This document shows positions 1-12,065 of a DNA stretch of 64,000 nucleotides, piece by piece; the first letter of the stretch is position 1, and every line of letters starts with the position of its first letter. The translations under genes and the position numbers were made by a program. The stretch covers positions 53,473,250 to 53,537,249 of the forward strand of contig CM055895.1 in NCBI GenBank assembly GCA_029582155.1. The letters are read 5' to 3'. The notes beneath the pieces were generated by a model. The model did not search any database, had not been told where the DNA came from, and was given only the letters and a program-made list of their open reading frames with translations. This DNA comes from Panopea generosa. Lineage: Eukaryota; Mollusca; Bivalvia; Adapedonta; Hiatellidae.

Positions 1-349
1 TATAATTATTATGGAAGAAAATCAGATAATTTATGTAGATTAGTTATTGTAGGATCACATATAAGTTTGCTGATGATGTAGGTTTTGTGCTTTCAAAGAT
101 GTGTAATAAAAAATTAATGTAGACTGTTAAATAGGTATATCAGTAAGTATTGTGTGAATATTCATGAATATGGGTAGTATGAATATTCATAAGTGTTGTC
201 TGCATATTCATGAGGATCCCTTGGAAGAACAGAATGCAACCATGATAAGAAACTAATTTTTTCACTTACTTCGGTTTTATTGAGTCATTGGGATGAGGGT
301 GGGGGTAATAAAACATGCAAGAAGTTTACTGACCTCTTAACTCTAACTA

Positions 350-528
350 CTGACGTCTTGGGCTCAAGCCCAAGTCTGTCCAATAACTTTATGCCCATAA
401 GTTTATCAGCTACTTGCAAAAGGACAGTGGTATTTCAATTTCATTCTGAGTTCTTCCTCCACCAATAAAATTTGATATGTAGCATATAACCAGTCCTGTT
501 ATGCATTGAAAATGTCATTAATCCCAAT
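350..528 (+). repeat. SINE-like repeat, family S1 (tRNA-headed), partial
   Basis: This shares the family body: a B-box-like 'gggctcaagccc', 'aataactttatg', 'aaggacagtgg', 'cttcctccaccaataaaa' and 'gcattgaaaatgtcatta'. The same order recurs at 28572, 34137, 34989, 36000, 37257 and 54998. It is diverged and lacks a clear 5' head. Confidence 0.6.
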
Positions 529-1431
529 TAAAGAAGAAAATACATGCAACATCCTCATGCCCGCTTGCCCCTCACTCCATCTTAAGTGTTAATCTATTTT
601 CGAGCAACACTGAAAGAACTCTACAATTCTAAAGACCCAGAAATCATAACAAAGCTGGCTGAGTCAAGGTCATTGCAGGGTTGTGTATCTTGCCTTCTCC
701 AGTTTGACCCCTCAATAGCACTTTTGCCCATTGTGAGGAAAGACACCCCATATTCAAATCATTTGGTTAGTTCATAGTTTCAATAAGATGTTATTTCATT
801 GTCAGACCTTCAGATATAAAGGAGCCCTCTGATTTGTACAAAAAACAACAGTGAGAGCACTTGTCTAGAGTGTCCCAAGGACCATATGATGTGCTAGCAC
901 TACAATATTATCTCAATACAAATGCCATGGCATGTCTGTGGAAATTTCCATCAACCATCTCATCTCCTGCTGATGTTGCCCTCTCACTTTTGCCTCTTAC
1001 AGTTGTTGAATGGGTGAGTTTGGTGGTGTGGAGGGGATGGATGTTTGCGGACACAACAATATTCTTTGTCATTTTCTCAAGCTTACCAAGTCTCATTACT
1101 GTTTATATACAATGATCACACTTTCTATTTAAATTGCATGGCAAAACAACCTGTATTAGCAGTTTTTGTCTACTTCCTCCCATGGCTGCTTAAGACAAGT
1201 TAAACTGTTTGATATAACCTATGATCAGTGCACTTTATATAACTACATACAGGTTATTGGATGACCTTGGGTTACAAACATTCTTGTTTGGTGTATTGAT
1301 CAATATTGGGATAGCTAAGTGTCTGCTTGTTTATTGGTAGACGAAACTCTGGGGCAAAATTCTGATGTCTTTTAGCTTAACTTGGTTTGTCACTGGCCAA
1401 CCAAATAAAACTCATCATAAGATAATTTCTT

Positions 1432-1555
1432 CTCACCACTGAGGTTGTGGGTTTGAGCCCAACTCAAAATACTTTATGTGAGACGGTTTGTCAGACACTT
1501 ACAGTAGGATGACGGCTCTCTCTAGATCAGAGAGATTTCTCCACCATAAAACAGG
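1432..1555 (+). repeat. SINE-like repeat, family S1, partial
   Basis: It carries 'tctcaccactgaggttgtgg', 'gtttgagccc', 'actttatgtgaga' and 'tttctccaccataaaac', in the order found in the other S1 copies. The 3' part is strongly diverged. Confidence 0.5.
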
Positions 1556-1829
1556 ATGCTGTAGAGCATGGGCTGAATTCAGTTTGATTAAACGTTTGCT
1601 AACACTAGCTAACATATTTTCCCTGACACGTACATGATAATTATAGGGAACTAGGCATTAAATGTGTTTGCGCTGTGTAACGGTGCTGAACCCAGCCCTG
1701 AAATAACTATGTTTTCTTTTTGTTTTCAAAAAATGTCCTTAAAGACTTTATCACTGTTATCCCCAATCAAACAACTAGTAAAGTTATACCCCATGATTAT
1801 AGATTAAAAATGTATGTAGTTGGACTACA

Positions 1830-1990
1830 CCACATGTAGGTTCCAGCATTGGAGGGTTGTAGGTCTAATCCCCGTCACTGCAGTGTGTGGTGGTCTCCTT
1901 TAGCAAGACACTTTATCCACATATGCCTAGTACTGGGTCTACCTAGGAAATACTTCAAGCATGATCTGTCTAACATGTAAAATCTTATTT
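1830..1990 (+). repeat. SINE-like repeat, family S3
   Basis: The family core is visible: 'agcaagacactttatccaca', 'cctagtactgggtctaccta', 'ggaaatacttcaagc' and 'tttcacaatcg'. It recurs at 19803 (+), 12335-12525 (-) and, less completely, at 39319 and 63063. A B-box-like 'gtaggtctaatcccc' lies near the 5' end, suggesting a tRNA-derived head (inference). Confidence 0.6.
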
Positions 1991-3380
1991 CACAATCGAT
2001 GTTAAATGAATAAATTTAAATGAATGTCTTTTCTTCTGGATCTCAATTGTGTTACTTTGAGCACAATATTTATCTTCAATATGATTGCACAACCTGGACG
2101 ATAAAATTTCAATATCCTCCATTGAAAGTAGTAGAGTATTATAGCTGTCAGCTAATCTGTATTGATGTAAAACTAAAATGAGAAAAGAAATCAATGGATG
2201 GACCTGCCATGTTGTGTTTGTTCCAGGTTGTTTGATGAAATATTGATAAGGTGATTGATCTGTTTTATAGAAGAAAATAGGTCTGCTCTCTGACAGCATC
2301 GTATAAATCAATGATGCAAGTTGGGTTTTAAAATAAAATGGTAATGATGCTGACAAGGAATTCCAGACTCAATTAAACATAACAAAACTATTTACAGATT
2401 AAAAAAACAGCACATTAACAAAGAAGTATGTATGCAGAATCTGAAGGCTTAAGCAAAGTCTCAATTGTGCCCCCAGGATCCTCCTTACACTTTTGGGGAA
2501 TCTGAAAGGGGAGTTTTTGCATGAGGGGAATTTTTACATCATTCTCATGTCTTGTCGTATTTGTGCAGAAAAACTTAGTCTAACCGTTTCCTTAGTTTCT
2601 TTTCCTCAATTTATTTAGAAAATTCTCGTCTGAGAGTAATTAAACAAAATTTCTGGAAAATTAGGGAGAAAAGTATATTCCAGTGCAAGGGGAATGTGGA
2701 CGAACAGCCACAAAATGTGCAACGAGCACCCTGACCCTAACCCCACTAGTCTCTTTAACAGCCCTTTTATATGTATTCAGCTGAGCACCATTAATAATTC
2801 CATTGTCTTTGGCATGTGCTCTACTGCTATATTACTTAATTGAAGTGGTTTTCCATGATAGTTTATTCTGGAACATGTGGTACTATTTCAGAGGAAGCTT
2901 GTTTAAAATCCAGGTAAACACGACTCACAAGTGGAATTGTTGATAGTATACTGCAGGCCAAAATTTGGGTATTCGTTCCAACAGAATATTATTGTTTAGA
3001 TCCCATTATGATATCTGGTGAATTTCACTTAGAAATTAGGCTGTTGTGGGTGTGATCCCTCTGACAAGGTCATAACGAAGATGTTAAGAATGGTCCTAGT
3101 AACTTCATAATTAACACTCTGCATTTAGAGAGTAATTCTTTACTGGTTTGGATGTGTTTGGTATAGGTTGAAATAAAACTGGGTGGGGTATCGTTTTGTG
3201 TTTCTGTGGCATACAAGAGCAATGCAGTTGCACTTAAAGTACTATATACCAAGCATATGATGGCATCCCAAACCTTTTATATCAGCTGGCCCATGTGGGT
3301 CATTGAAATCCAGTGTCAACAGCCTTGTCTTCTGCCATATCATAATCTGTAAGCTTGTAACATTTTTGTCATCTCTGAAA

Positions 3381-3526
3381 TCACAGAACTAGATGGAACC
3401 AGTCCTGCAATCACAGAACCAAATGCAACCAGTCCTGAAATCACAAAACTAAAATGGAATCAGTCCTAAAATGACAATCTGAATGGAACCAGTCCTTAAA
3501 TCCCAGAACTAAATGGAACTAGTCCT
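3381..3526. repeat. Short minisatellite, about 30-bp unit, about 5 copies
   Basis: The unit reads roughly 'atcacagaactaaatgg' plus 'aaccagtcctgaa', repeated five times with substitutions. It directly precedes the 42-bp array and is unrelated to it in sequence. Confidence 0.85.
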
Positions 3527-3534
3527 TTCAGTAT

Positions 3535-6042
3535 CAGTATGGCAGAACAACTTATATCTCACACTGCCAAGCAGTTCATTATGACAGAACAACTTATATC
3601 TCACACTGCCAAGCAATTCAGTATGGCAGAACAATTTACATCTCACACTGCCAAGCAATTCAGTATGACAGAACATCTTATATCTCACACTGCCAAGCTG
3701 TTCAATATGACAGGACAACTTATATCTCACACTGGCAAGCAATTCACTATAACAGAATAACTTGAAGTTTACACTGCCAAGCATTCAATATGACAGAACA
3801 TCTTATATCTCATACTGCCAAGCTGTTCAATATGACAGGACAACATATATCTCACACTGGCCAGCAATTCAGTATGACAAAATAACTTATATCTCACACT
3901 GCCAAGCAATTCAGTATGACAGAACATCTTATATCTCACACTGCCAAGCCGTTCAATATGACAAGACAACTTATATCTCACACTGGCAAGCAATTCAGTA
4001 TGACAGAATAACTTATATCTCACACTGCCAAGCGTTCAATATGACAGAACAACTTATATCTCACACTGCCAAGCAGTTCAATTTAACAGAACAACTTTTA
4101 TCTCACACTGCCAAGCCGTTCAATATGACAAAACAACTTATATTTCGCACTTTCAAGCAATTCACTATGACAGAACAACTTATATCTCACACTGCCGAGC
4201 AATTCACTATGACAAAACAACTTGTATATCTCACACTGCCAAGCAGTTCAATATGGCAGAACAACTTATCTCACGCTGCCAAGTAGTTCACTATGGCAGA
4301 ACAACTTATATCTCACATTGCCAAGCAGTTCACTATGGCAGAACAACTTATATTTCACATTGCCAAGCCATTCACTATGGCAGAACAACTTATATCTCAC
4401 ACTGCCAAGCAGTTCACTATGACAGAACAACTTATATCTCACACTGCCAAGCAGTTCACTGTGGCAGAATAACTTATATCTCACACTGCCAAGACATTCA
4501 ACATGACAGAACAACTTATATCTCACACTGCCAAGCAGTTCACTATGGCAGAACAACTGATATCTCACACTGCCAAGAAATTCACTATGGCAGAACAACT
4601 TATGTCTCACACTGCCAAACAATTCACTATGACAGGACAACTTGTATCTCACACTGCCAAACAGTTCACTATGGTAGAACAACTTATATCTCACACTGCC
4701 AAGCAATTCAATATGACAGAACAACTTATATCTCACACTGCCAAGCAGTTTAATATGGCAGAACAACTTATATCTCACAATGCCAAGCAGTTTAATAAGA
4801 CAAAACAACTTATATCTCACACTGACAAGCTGATCAGTATGACACAACAACTAATATCTCACACTGCCAAGCAATTCGATATGGCAGAACAACTTATATC
4901 TCACACTGCCAAGCAATTCGATATGACACAACAACTTATATCTCACATTGCCAAGCAGTTTAATATGGCAGAACAACTTATATTTCACACTGCCAAGCAG
5001 TTTAATAAGACAAAACAACTTATATCTCACACTGCCAAGCAGTTTAATAAGACAAAACAACTTATATCTCACACTGACAAGCTGATCAGTATGACACAAC
5101 AACTTATATCTCACATTGCCAAGCAGTTCAATATGACAGAACAACTTATATCTCACACTGCCAAGCAATTCGATATGACAGAACAATTTATATCTCACAC
5201 TTCCAAGCAGTTCACTATGGCAGAACAACTTATGTCTCACACTGCCAAACAATTCACTATGACAGGACAACTTGTATCTCACACTGCCAAACAGTTCACT
5301 ATGGCAGAACAACTTATTTCTCACACTGCCAAGCAATTCACTATGGCAGAACAACTTATATCTCACACTGCCAAGCAATTCAGTACGACAGGACAACTTA
5401 TATCTCACACTGCCAAGCAATTCAATATGGCAGAACAACTTATCTCATGCTGCCAAGCAGTTCACTATGGCAGAACAACTTATCTCTCATACTGCCAAGC
5501 AGTTCAATATGACAGAACAACTTATTTCTCACACTGCCAAGCAATTCACTATGGCAGAACAACTTATATCTCACACTGCCAAGCAATTCAGTATGACAGG
5601 ACAACTTATATCTCACACTGCCAAGCAGTTCAATATGGCAGAACAACTTATCTCATGCTGCCAAGCAGTTCACTATGGCAGAACAACTTATCTCATGCTG
5701 CCAAGCAGTTCACTATGGCAGAACAACTTATCTCTCATACTGTCAAGCAGTTGTATGACAGAACAATTTATATCTCACACTGCCAAGCAATTCAATATGA
5801 CAGAACAACTTATATCTCACATTGCCAAGCAATTCAATAACACACAACTGATATCTTGCACTGCCAAGCAATTCAATATGACAGAACAACTTTATCATGC
5901 ACTTCCAATCAGTTCAGTATGACAGAACAACTTTATCTTGCACTGCCAATCAGTTCAATATGACAGAACAACTTTATCTTGCACTGCCACTCAGTTCAAT
6001 ATGACAGAACAACTTTATCTTGCACTGCCAGGCAGTTCAATA
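3535..6042. repeat. Minisatellite, 42-bp unit, about 60 copies
   Basis: The unit contains 'acttatatctcacactgcca' followed by 'agcaattcagtatgacagaa' and 'ca'. Copies differ by a few substitutions and small indels. Since 42 is divisible by three, open frames run through the array on both strands, the longest being 445 codons at 4503-5840 (+) with a 14-residue period. Overlapping open frames exist in other + frames and on the minus strand (4266-4850, 4851-5438), which is what a satellite without stops would give. I do not call a protein here. Larger blocks, such as the 'aataagacaaaacaac' variants near 4795, 5005 and 5047, hint at higher-order duplication. Confidence 0.95.
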
Positions 6043-6821
6043 TGGGCATTTATCATGACAATGTAATTCTATTGCACAAACTGAAAGTATAATTGACATA
6101 TGACAGACAACAATTATCCGGTACTGAAAATAAATATTTATCTTGAGACAAAATCTGTCGATATTCTGATATCTCAATGTTTTTTGGCATTCCCTCCAAT
6201 ATCAAGATAACAAGTTTCGACTGTACATACATACATACCATAATACCAATTGCAAACAATATAGATCCCAGATCAGATTTTGTGTATCTCTCAGTTAAAT
6301 TCTTAATTTTCCCCTTCAAACAATAGAAATCAATGTTATAGAAATTAATCATTTACCAGATGGTGAGACAATGTAAGTTTCGTCCAACAGTATAGACATT
6401 GTTGAAGATAAAGAGTTAGAAAGGTAGAATCTACGATCCATGTTTCAGTAGTAGGAACTGAGCTTGTGCCCCGGCAGCAGCACTCTACTCATTGCAAAAC
6501 TTACAACTAAAAGCTTCATCACTTTGCTTCTGCTACTGGTCACCACAGCCATGATTGCTTTTGATTAGATGACCTTAATCAGGTCAATTAGCGTTATAAG
6601 CTAGGCACCTTGCCTTAATGTAAATAATATCTTGCATTCCAATGTACACCACATGTACTGAACATGTTTCCTCTGAGAAGATTATGATCGGCCAGGAAGT
6701 GTGATTCTGTGTAAATCTTGTTTTTGGATGGATCTGTTATATTCCTCATTCTGTGATACAATTCAAGTGGAAGTTAACTGATTTGTGGATTAGTAAATTT
6801 TTTGTAAGCATTTAAAACAGG

Positions 6822-6857
6822 ATGAAGGCACTGAAAAAGAAATGGCGCATTTCATGG
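6822..6857 (+). CDS. Candidate first coding exon of the ankyrin gene (short N-terminus)
   Basis: An ATG at 6822 has A at -3 and an in-frame TAA just upstream (6813). It opens 12 codons, MKALKKKWRISW, that end exactly at a strong donor (TGG|GTGAGT). The junction is phase 0, as exon 1 at 8865 requires, giving ...[12 protein letters not shown]. Unspliced, the frame stops three codons later. A basic N-terminal peptide before the first ankyrin repeat fits ankyrins, whose alternative first exons are short and often lysine/arginine-rich. An AG at 6819-6820 could also make this an internal exon. No homology supports the peptide itself, so this is inferred from splice signals, phase and position only. 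Confidence 0.3.
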
Positions 6858-7499
6858 GTGAGTGATTAGTTGACTGGAAAAATGGTCATAAAAGTTTGAA
6901 GTGTGTCAGATATACTCTTATTGTTTGAATGGGGTTTAACGTCTTTGTCAGCATTGACAGGTTCTATAATTATGGCATTATCAGTTTTGTTTTGATGGAG
7001 GACGACCTCAGAACGTAACCTAATGGTACCATCATCCTTCTGAAATAACTGGCCAACGTTCTTACTGAAAGTTTTTAGATTGAGTAGAGCTTAAACTCGC
7101 ACCCTAAGTAGTATGAGGTAAGTGTTTTTTAGATGCGGCATCCTAGATCATCCAGCCTGAGGGTCATATTTATGTTAATTTACTTCATCTCGATTGTGAA
7201 ATAAGTTTAGAGCTATGTGAATCACTCTCCAGTCCTTTCCTGCTTGGAACCCGGATTGGGTGTTAATGAGAGCCCATTGGGTTGAGCCTGGGTCATCCTT
7301 ACCCTAAGGTCCATGTGTTACAGGTTTTTATTAAGTTTCATAGTAGAAGGTTTATATTTTAAAAACATAGACTGCTGCGGGCTTGGACCCAATCGTTGGC
7401 AATTCATTGAAATTCCATATAACATCTAGGGGTAAATTTACCAGCTGTTGGATAATATAGATATTTCCTAACAATGTCATAAGATCCTCGTTTACTAAA

Positions 7500-7600
7500 A
7501 AGGAACACAGTCTGAGGTCTTCCTCCATCAGTAAAAATGGATATGCCATTATGTAACCTGAAATGTTTTGAAAATGGCATTAGACCCCATTCAAAATAAA
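7500..7600 (+). repeat. SINE-like repeat, family S1, 3' part
   Basis: It shows 'gaggtcttcctccatcag', 'atggatatgccattatgtaa', 'cctgaaatgttttgaaaatg' and 'gcattagaccccatt', the 3' half of the S1 consensus as read from the copies at 37257 and 54998. Confidence 0.65.
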
Positions 7601-8630
7601 AACAAACTGATAAGGAATTGTTCGATAAATAAAATGACATTGTTTTCTGTTAGAAAAAGATTGGAAAATAATAGAACTGCAGAGTAATCAGTATAAAAGT
7701 TAGATTATTGAATATAATAGTTAAAATAATGGCTCTATGCAAAGCTGTACCAATCCAACTAAAATAGTGTTTAATTATAGAAACTAATATAAAACACATT
7801 GTGTTTGTATCATAGCAGATAAGGTCAAGGTAAATGATGTTGCAAATGAAAAAAGTTTACTGTTACCTTTTTGTGTTTCTATGGCAACAGTATTAAAAGC
7901 TTGTGAAGAGGAAAGTTTGCGACTGATTATGTAAGTGGTAACAGAAAGGGGGAGTTATGTTAAAGCCGTAACAGTTACACTTCGAGCCGATGAGAAATTT
8001 TTATCAGTGCCATAATTTGATAAAACACATTTGCAAATCATAGTCGTAAATCACAGTCGGTAGCAATTCTGTCTGTCAGCTTAATAATCAAACAAACAAT
8101 TCACAAAACATAATAAATATGCAGTAAATGGTCCATATCTGTAACAGAGCTGCTTGTATTGGCTACAGCATGATTGCTTTGTGGCAGTAACTCATTTCTC
8201 TATCTTGCTGATGTGAAGAAGAATGAAAGAAAAAAAAAATGTTGATATATCTTAGTTTGAGCTATAATGAACAGATTTGAGGCATATCATTGTAGATTCC
8301 TGATAAAATGTAGGTTGGAGAAGGGAGTCGAAGCACAAAATATCTGTGTGATGTATGGCAGCGGAGGGTCAGATTATCATTCTGATAACCTTGTTAGCTT
8401 TCATGGCTGGTTCCTTGGTATTTAGTATAAATACTTTTATGGTCTGCTTCCCTTCTTCTAGCTTGTATCTAATGGTCTGAGTTCCCTGTTTTTAGTTCTG
8501 GGTAAATTGAAATGAATCCTAATGAGAGACTGCAAAAAGGATTCATAGTATAATTTCACTAGCGATTCCGACCACTAAAAACAACATACACAGAACAACA
8601 AAAAAAAAACAACCACATAACAAATGATTT

Positions 8631-8697
8631 TAGAAATGGCAAATACAATTTAAAGGGGATGTTATAACAACCCCTTTAGATTGTATTTGCCATCTCT
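8631..8697. repeat. Foldback (inverted repeat, about 27-bp arms)
   Basis: The left arm 'agaaatggcaaatacaattt' plus 'aaagggg' is the near-perfect reverse complement of the right arm 'cccctttagattgtatttg' plus 'ccatctct', with a loop of about 12 bases. It looks like a small foldback transposon or the remains of one. It ends about 170 bp before the repeat-1 exon. Confidence 0.75.
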
Positions 8698-8864
8698 AAC
8701 ATCATGATTTCCACACATATTCTACTATTTACTGAAAATGTACAGAAATTTGAATAAGTGTGATATATCTGTAGACAAGATAGAGTGTAAATCGAGAAGG
8801 ACGAAAAAAACTGCTGATCATTTAATGCACATCACTGATATTTTTGTCTGTTTTGTCATTTCAG

Positions 8865-8966
8865 ACTGATGGAAACACAAGTTTTCTGCGTGCAGCGCGA
8901 GATGGCAACCTGCAGGAGGTTTTGGAATATTTGACAGGCAGTACCGACATCAACACAAGCAATCCG
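8865..8966 (+). CDS. ANK: Ankyrin exon 1: N-terminal capping repeat (ANK repeat 1)
   Basis: This exon has 34 codons, from [19 protein letters not shown] to TDINTSNP. It is the capping repeat that opens every canonical ankyrin (vertebrate counterpart ...[11 protein letters not shown]...INTCNQ). In the family the 24-repeat solenoid binds membrane partners such as ion channels, exchangers and L1-type adhesion molecules, and links them to spectrin on the cytoplasmic side of the membrane. The helix-turn-helix is intact, but TPLH is replaced by TSFL, as expected for a cap. The acceptor is 'ttttgtcatttcag' and the donor CCG|GTAAGT, both phase 0. The true start codon lies in an upstream exon. Confidence 0.95.
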
Positions 8967-9502
8967 GTAAGTCAATGAGAGCTGTTTGTTTTATGTTTTG
9001 GATCAAACTTGGTCATAGCATATCGAGCGTTCAGCACAACACTGTTCTATCAACTTAACAAATAAGGAGACAGAGCATTGAATCATCAATATGTAGACTA
9101 TATAAAATGTTAAATGAGATTTTCTTATTGCACGTTGTTCTCATTTGCATCAGTCTTTTATTACAGCATAATATTGTTAACATGTGCTTGGATTCTAAGT
9201 TAATATTGTGTGCTATTTTTGAGGGGAAACAAAAGAACTTCAAATGACAGGCCCTGCTATCACAGAATATGATGTTCTGACCCTGCTTGTCCTAATATAA
9301 AAAATGAAGTAATACATTTGTGTTTCAAATTTAGTAACAATAAGTGCATGTGACTGCTATCGACCAATGAAAAATGGTGTCATGTATCAGGTGATTTGAC
9401 ATGGTCATAGCAAGTTATGACACTCCATAAATCAGTGGGTGATTCTATGTTGTGGGGAAATTATCTGTAGATAGGATTCGTTTGAATATTTAGTGTCTTT
9501 TT

Positions 9503-9730
9503 TATGCCATCATGGGCTAACAGTCAATCATTTAACCTTACCACTCTTTCCTGGAATCCTGAAAGTTTAACCGGTACTCAAGCGCACCCGTCTCTACTAG
9601 TTACAATAACTTTCCCACTTGAATCAGTGGTTGGAGTCGAATGACGATGCTATGCAATGTATTATATCTATCATCATGTAGACTGTTGCCAGACAGGGAT
9701 TAAAACCCACAACCTTGATTGATAAGTCAC
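9503..9730 (-). repeat. SINE-like repeat, family S2, minus strand
   Basis: Read on the minus strand it gives the S2 order: a tRNA-like head with 'gggttttaatccc' as B-box region, then 'ccactgattcaagtgggaaa', 'gagacgggtgcgcttgagta', 'ccggttaaactttcaggatt' and 'tagcccatgatggcat'. The + strand copies at 15320, 21080 and 25297 share this order. Confidence 0.7.
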
Positions 9731-9881
9731 AAAGGAGTAATTAGTATGGATTTAATGGGTGAAGTCACCTCCATGGCTTAGAGCTCTGGGATACCATCTC
9801 GGAATCACTTCTTTCTCAAGGTTGAGGTTGATGGTTTAATCCCAGCTTGGTCCATGGGCTAAAGTGAGAATGAATGTTGGC

Positions 9882-11033
9882 TAGAAGTATGATTATACAG
9901 TAACCTACTCTAAGTCATGTACTGCTTATAGAAGTATGATTATCCAGTAACCAACTCTAAGTCGTGTACTGCTTATAGAAGTATGATTATCCAGTAACCT
10001 ACTCTAAGTCGTGTACTGCTTATAGAAGTATGATTATCCAGTAACCAACTCTAAGTCGTGTACTGCTTATAGAAGTATGATTATCCAGTAACCCAACTCT
10101 AAGTCGTGTACTGCTTATAGAAGTATGATTATCCAGTAACCTACTCTAAGTCGTGTACTGCTCATAGAAGTATGATTATAAGTTGTGTACTGCTTATAGA
10201 AGTATGATTATCCAGTAACCTACTCTAAGTCGTGTACTGCTTATAGAAGTATGATTATCCAGTAACCTACTCTAAGTCGTGTACTGCTTATAGAAGTATG
10301 ATTATCCAGTAACCTACTCCAAGTCGTGTACTGCTTATAGAAGTATGATTATCCAGTAACAAACTCTAAGTCGTGTACTGCTTATAGAAGTATGATTATC
10401 CAGTAACCTACTCTAAGTCGTGTACTGCTCATAGAAGTATGATTATAAGTTGTGTACTGCTTATAGAAGTATGATTATCCAGTAACCAACTCTAAGTCGT
10501 GTACTGCTTATAGAAGTATGATTATCCAGTAACATACTCTAAGTCGTGTACTGCTTATAGAAGTATGATTATCCAGTAACCTACTCTAAGTCATGTACTG
10601 CTTATAGAAGTATGATTATCCAGTAACCTACTCTAAGTCGTGTACTGTTTATAGAAGTATGATTATCCAGTAACCAACTCTAAGTTGTGTACTGCTTATA
10701 GAACTATGATTATCCAGTAACCTACTCTAAGTCGTGTAATGCTTATAGAAGTATGATTATCCAGTAACCAACTGTAAGTCGTGTACTGCTTATAGAAGTA
10801 TGATTATCCAGTAACCTACTCTAAGTCGTGTACTGCTTATAGAAGTATGATTATCCAGTAACCAACTCTAAGTCGTGTACTGCTTATAGAAGTATGATTA
10901 TCCAGTAACCAACTCTAAGTCATGTACTACTTATAGAAGTATGATTATCCAGTAACCTTCTCTAAGTCGTGTACTGCTTATAGAAGTATGATTATCCAGT
11001 AACCTACTCTAAGTCGTGTACTGCTTATAGAAA
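9882..11033. repeat. Minisatellite, 47-bp unit, about 24 copies
   Basis: The unit is 'agaagtatgattatccagta' plus 'acctactctaagtcgtgtac' plus 'tgcttat'. Copies are nearly identical, with cct/caa variants alternating. Two shortened units, near 10170 and 10437, share the same deletion and flanks, which points to block duplication within the array. Confidence 0.95.
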
Positions 11034-11177
11034 TCATTTAAGGTTTTCCACTATAAATATTCAACTCAATGTCATGTAACTGTGTAAACTATCATGTGTG
11101 GTATTACTCCATTAAAAACAATCATAATTTGATGGAAATTGAGCTTTGTAGAGATGGAAAGGAGAGGGGTGGGGGTA

Positions 11178-11207
11178 GGGTGGTGGTGGGGGGGGGGGGG
11201 GGGGGGG
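11178..11207. repeat. Poly-G tract
   Basis: A near-pure run of G follows 'ggtggtggtgg'. Such a tract may form a quadruplex and is prone to sequencing-length error. Confidence 0.9.
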
Positions 11208-12065
11208 GATGGAGTTAAAACAAAAACAGGCACAGTGTGACTTGGTGGGTAAAGAATAAAATCCTATTAAATAATAATGAAGGCTTTTTTGCTGTCAAAT
11301 TTCCAAAAGATTACAACTTACTGTCTATAAATGTCTCAGCTCCTGGGATGGAAGGAGATAAGATACTGGGAGAGAAACACTGAAACAAACAAAAGTAGCT
11401 AGTACCAAATGTAAGGTTTACTGACACACAAGTCGACAACAGCTGGTATAAATCTTGACATTGCAAGATTCATTATAGGAATACTTTACTAAATATAAAC
11501 AGTAAGGTAATTAAACAACAATCAGTTCCGAGTATAAACATTATATTTCTGTGTGGGTAGACATAAACCTTATGTTTCTGTTTTGGTAGCCATAAAATTA
11601 ACATAACATTCTGTATTGTGATACGAAACATATTCTTGTTGTTGAAAAATTTAAAACTTTGTCGGTGTAAAACAAAGTATGTGCAGCCAGAATGGAACTC
11701 GAACCTGGGACTATTTACTTATAACTAGCTGTGCTGCATGCTAGTGTTCATGAGTTTTGTTCACAACAGGTTACATGCACTCGGTGACATAATTCTAATT
11801 TGTCTTCAAATGTTCATAGAGAAGGGAATAATTTGAATTATCTTTATATAAATGTCAGTTCAGTTGTAACAGAACGAGAGAAATGTATTGCCTGCCAGCA
11901 GCTTGAACCCAAGACCTTTTGCTGACTTGGCAGTTGCTCCATGGACAGATCTAGTTGAACTGCCAACATACATTTTTCATGTAAATAATTATACTGTGTA
12001 TTCTTTGGTGATGATGATGATGATGATGACGATGAATGCTTGATTTGTCCAATGACAATGAGGTC

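Larger units (their letters stand above)
1..6821. other. Upstream or 5' intron DNA before the first candidate coding exon
   Basis: No supported coding exon was seen. The stretch holds SINE-like fragments (about 350-528, 1432-1555, 1830-1990), a short array of about 30-bp units (3381-3526) and the large 42-bp minisatellite (3535-6042). A 123-codon open frame on the minus strand (1985-2356) resembles no family I know and lacks splice context. Whether this DNA is promoter, 5' UTR or intron cannot be decided here. Confidence 0.6.
6858..8864. other. Intron or upstream DNA before the repeat-1 exon
   Basis: It contains an S1 SINE tail (about 7500-7600) and a foldback at about 8631-8697. No other coding evidence was seen. 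The 3' end 'ttttgtcatttcag' is the acceptor of the repeat-1 exon. Confidence 0.6.

Noticed and set aside
1985-2356. A 123-codon open frame on the minus strand
   Set aside because: It has no recognisable domain, no splice sites and no composition difference from its surroundings. It could be an unknown element fragment, but I cannot support a gene.
4503-5840. A 445-codon open frame with a 14-residue repeat
   Set aside because: It lies wholly in the 42-bp satellite. Other frames and the minus strand are also open, and there is no start context, splice link or known domain.
9882-11033. CRISPR-like array
   Set aside because: The units are directly tandem with no spacers and the genome is animal.
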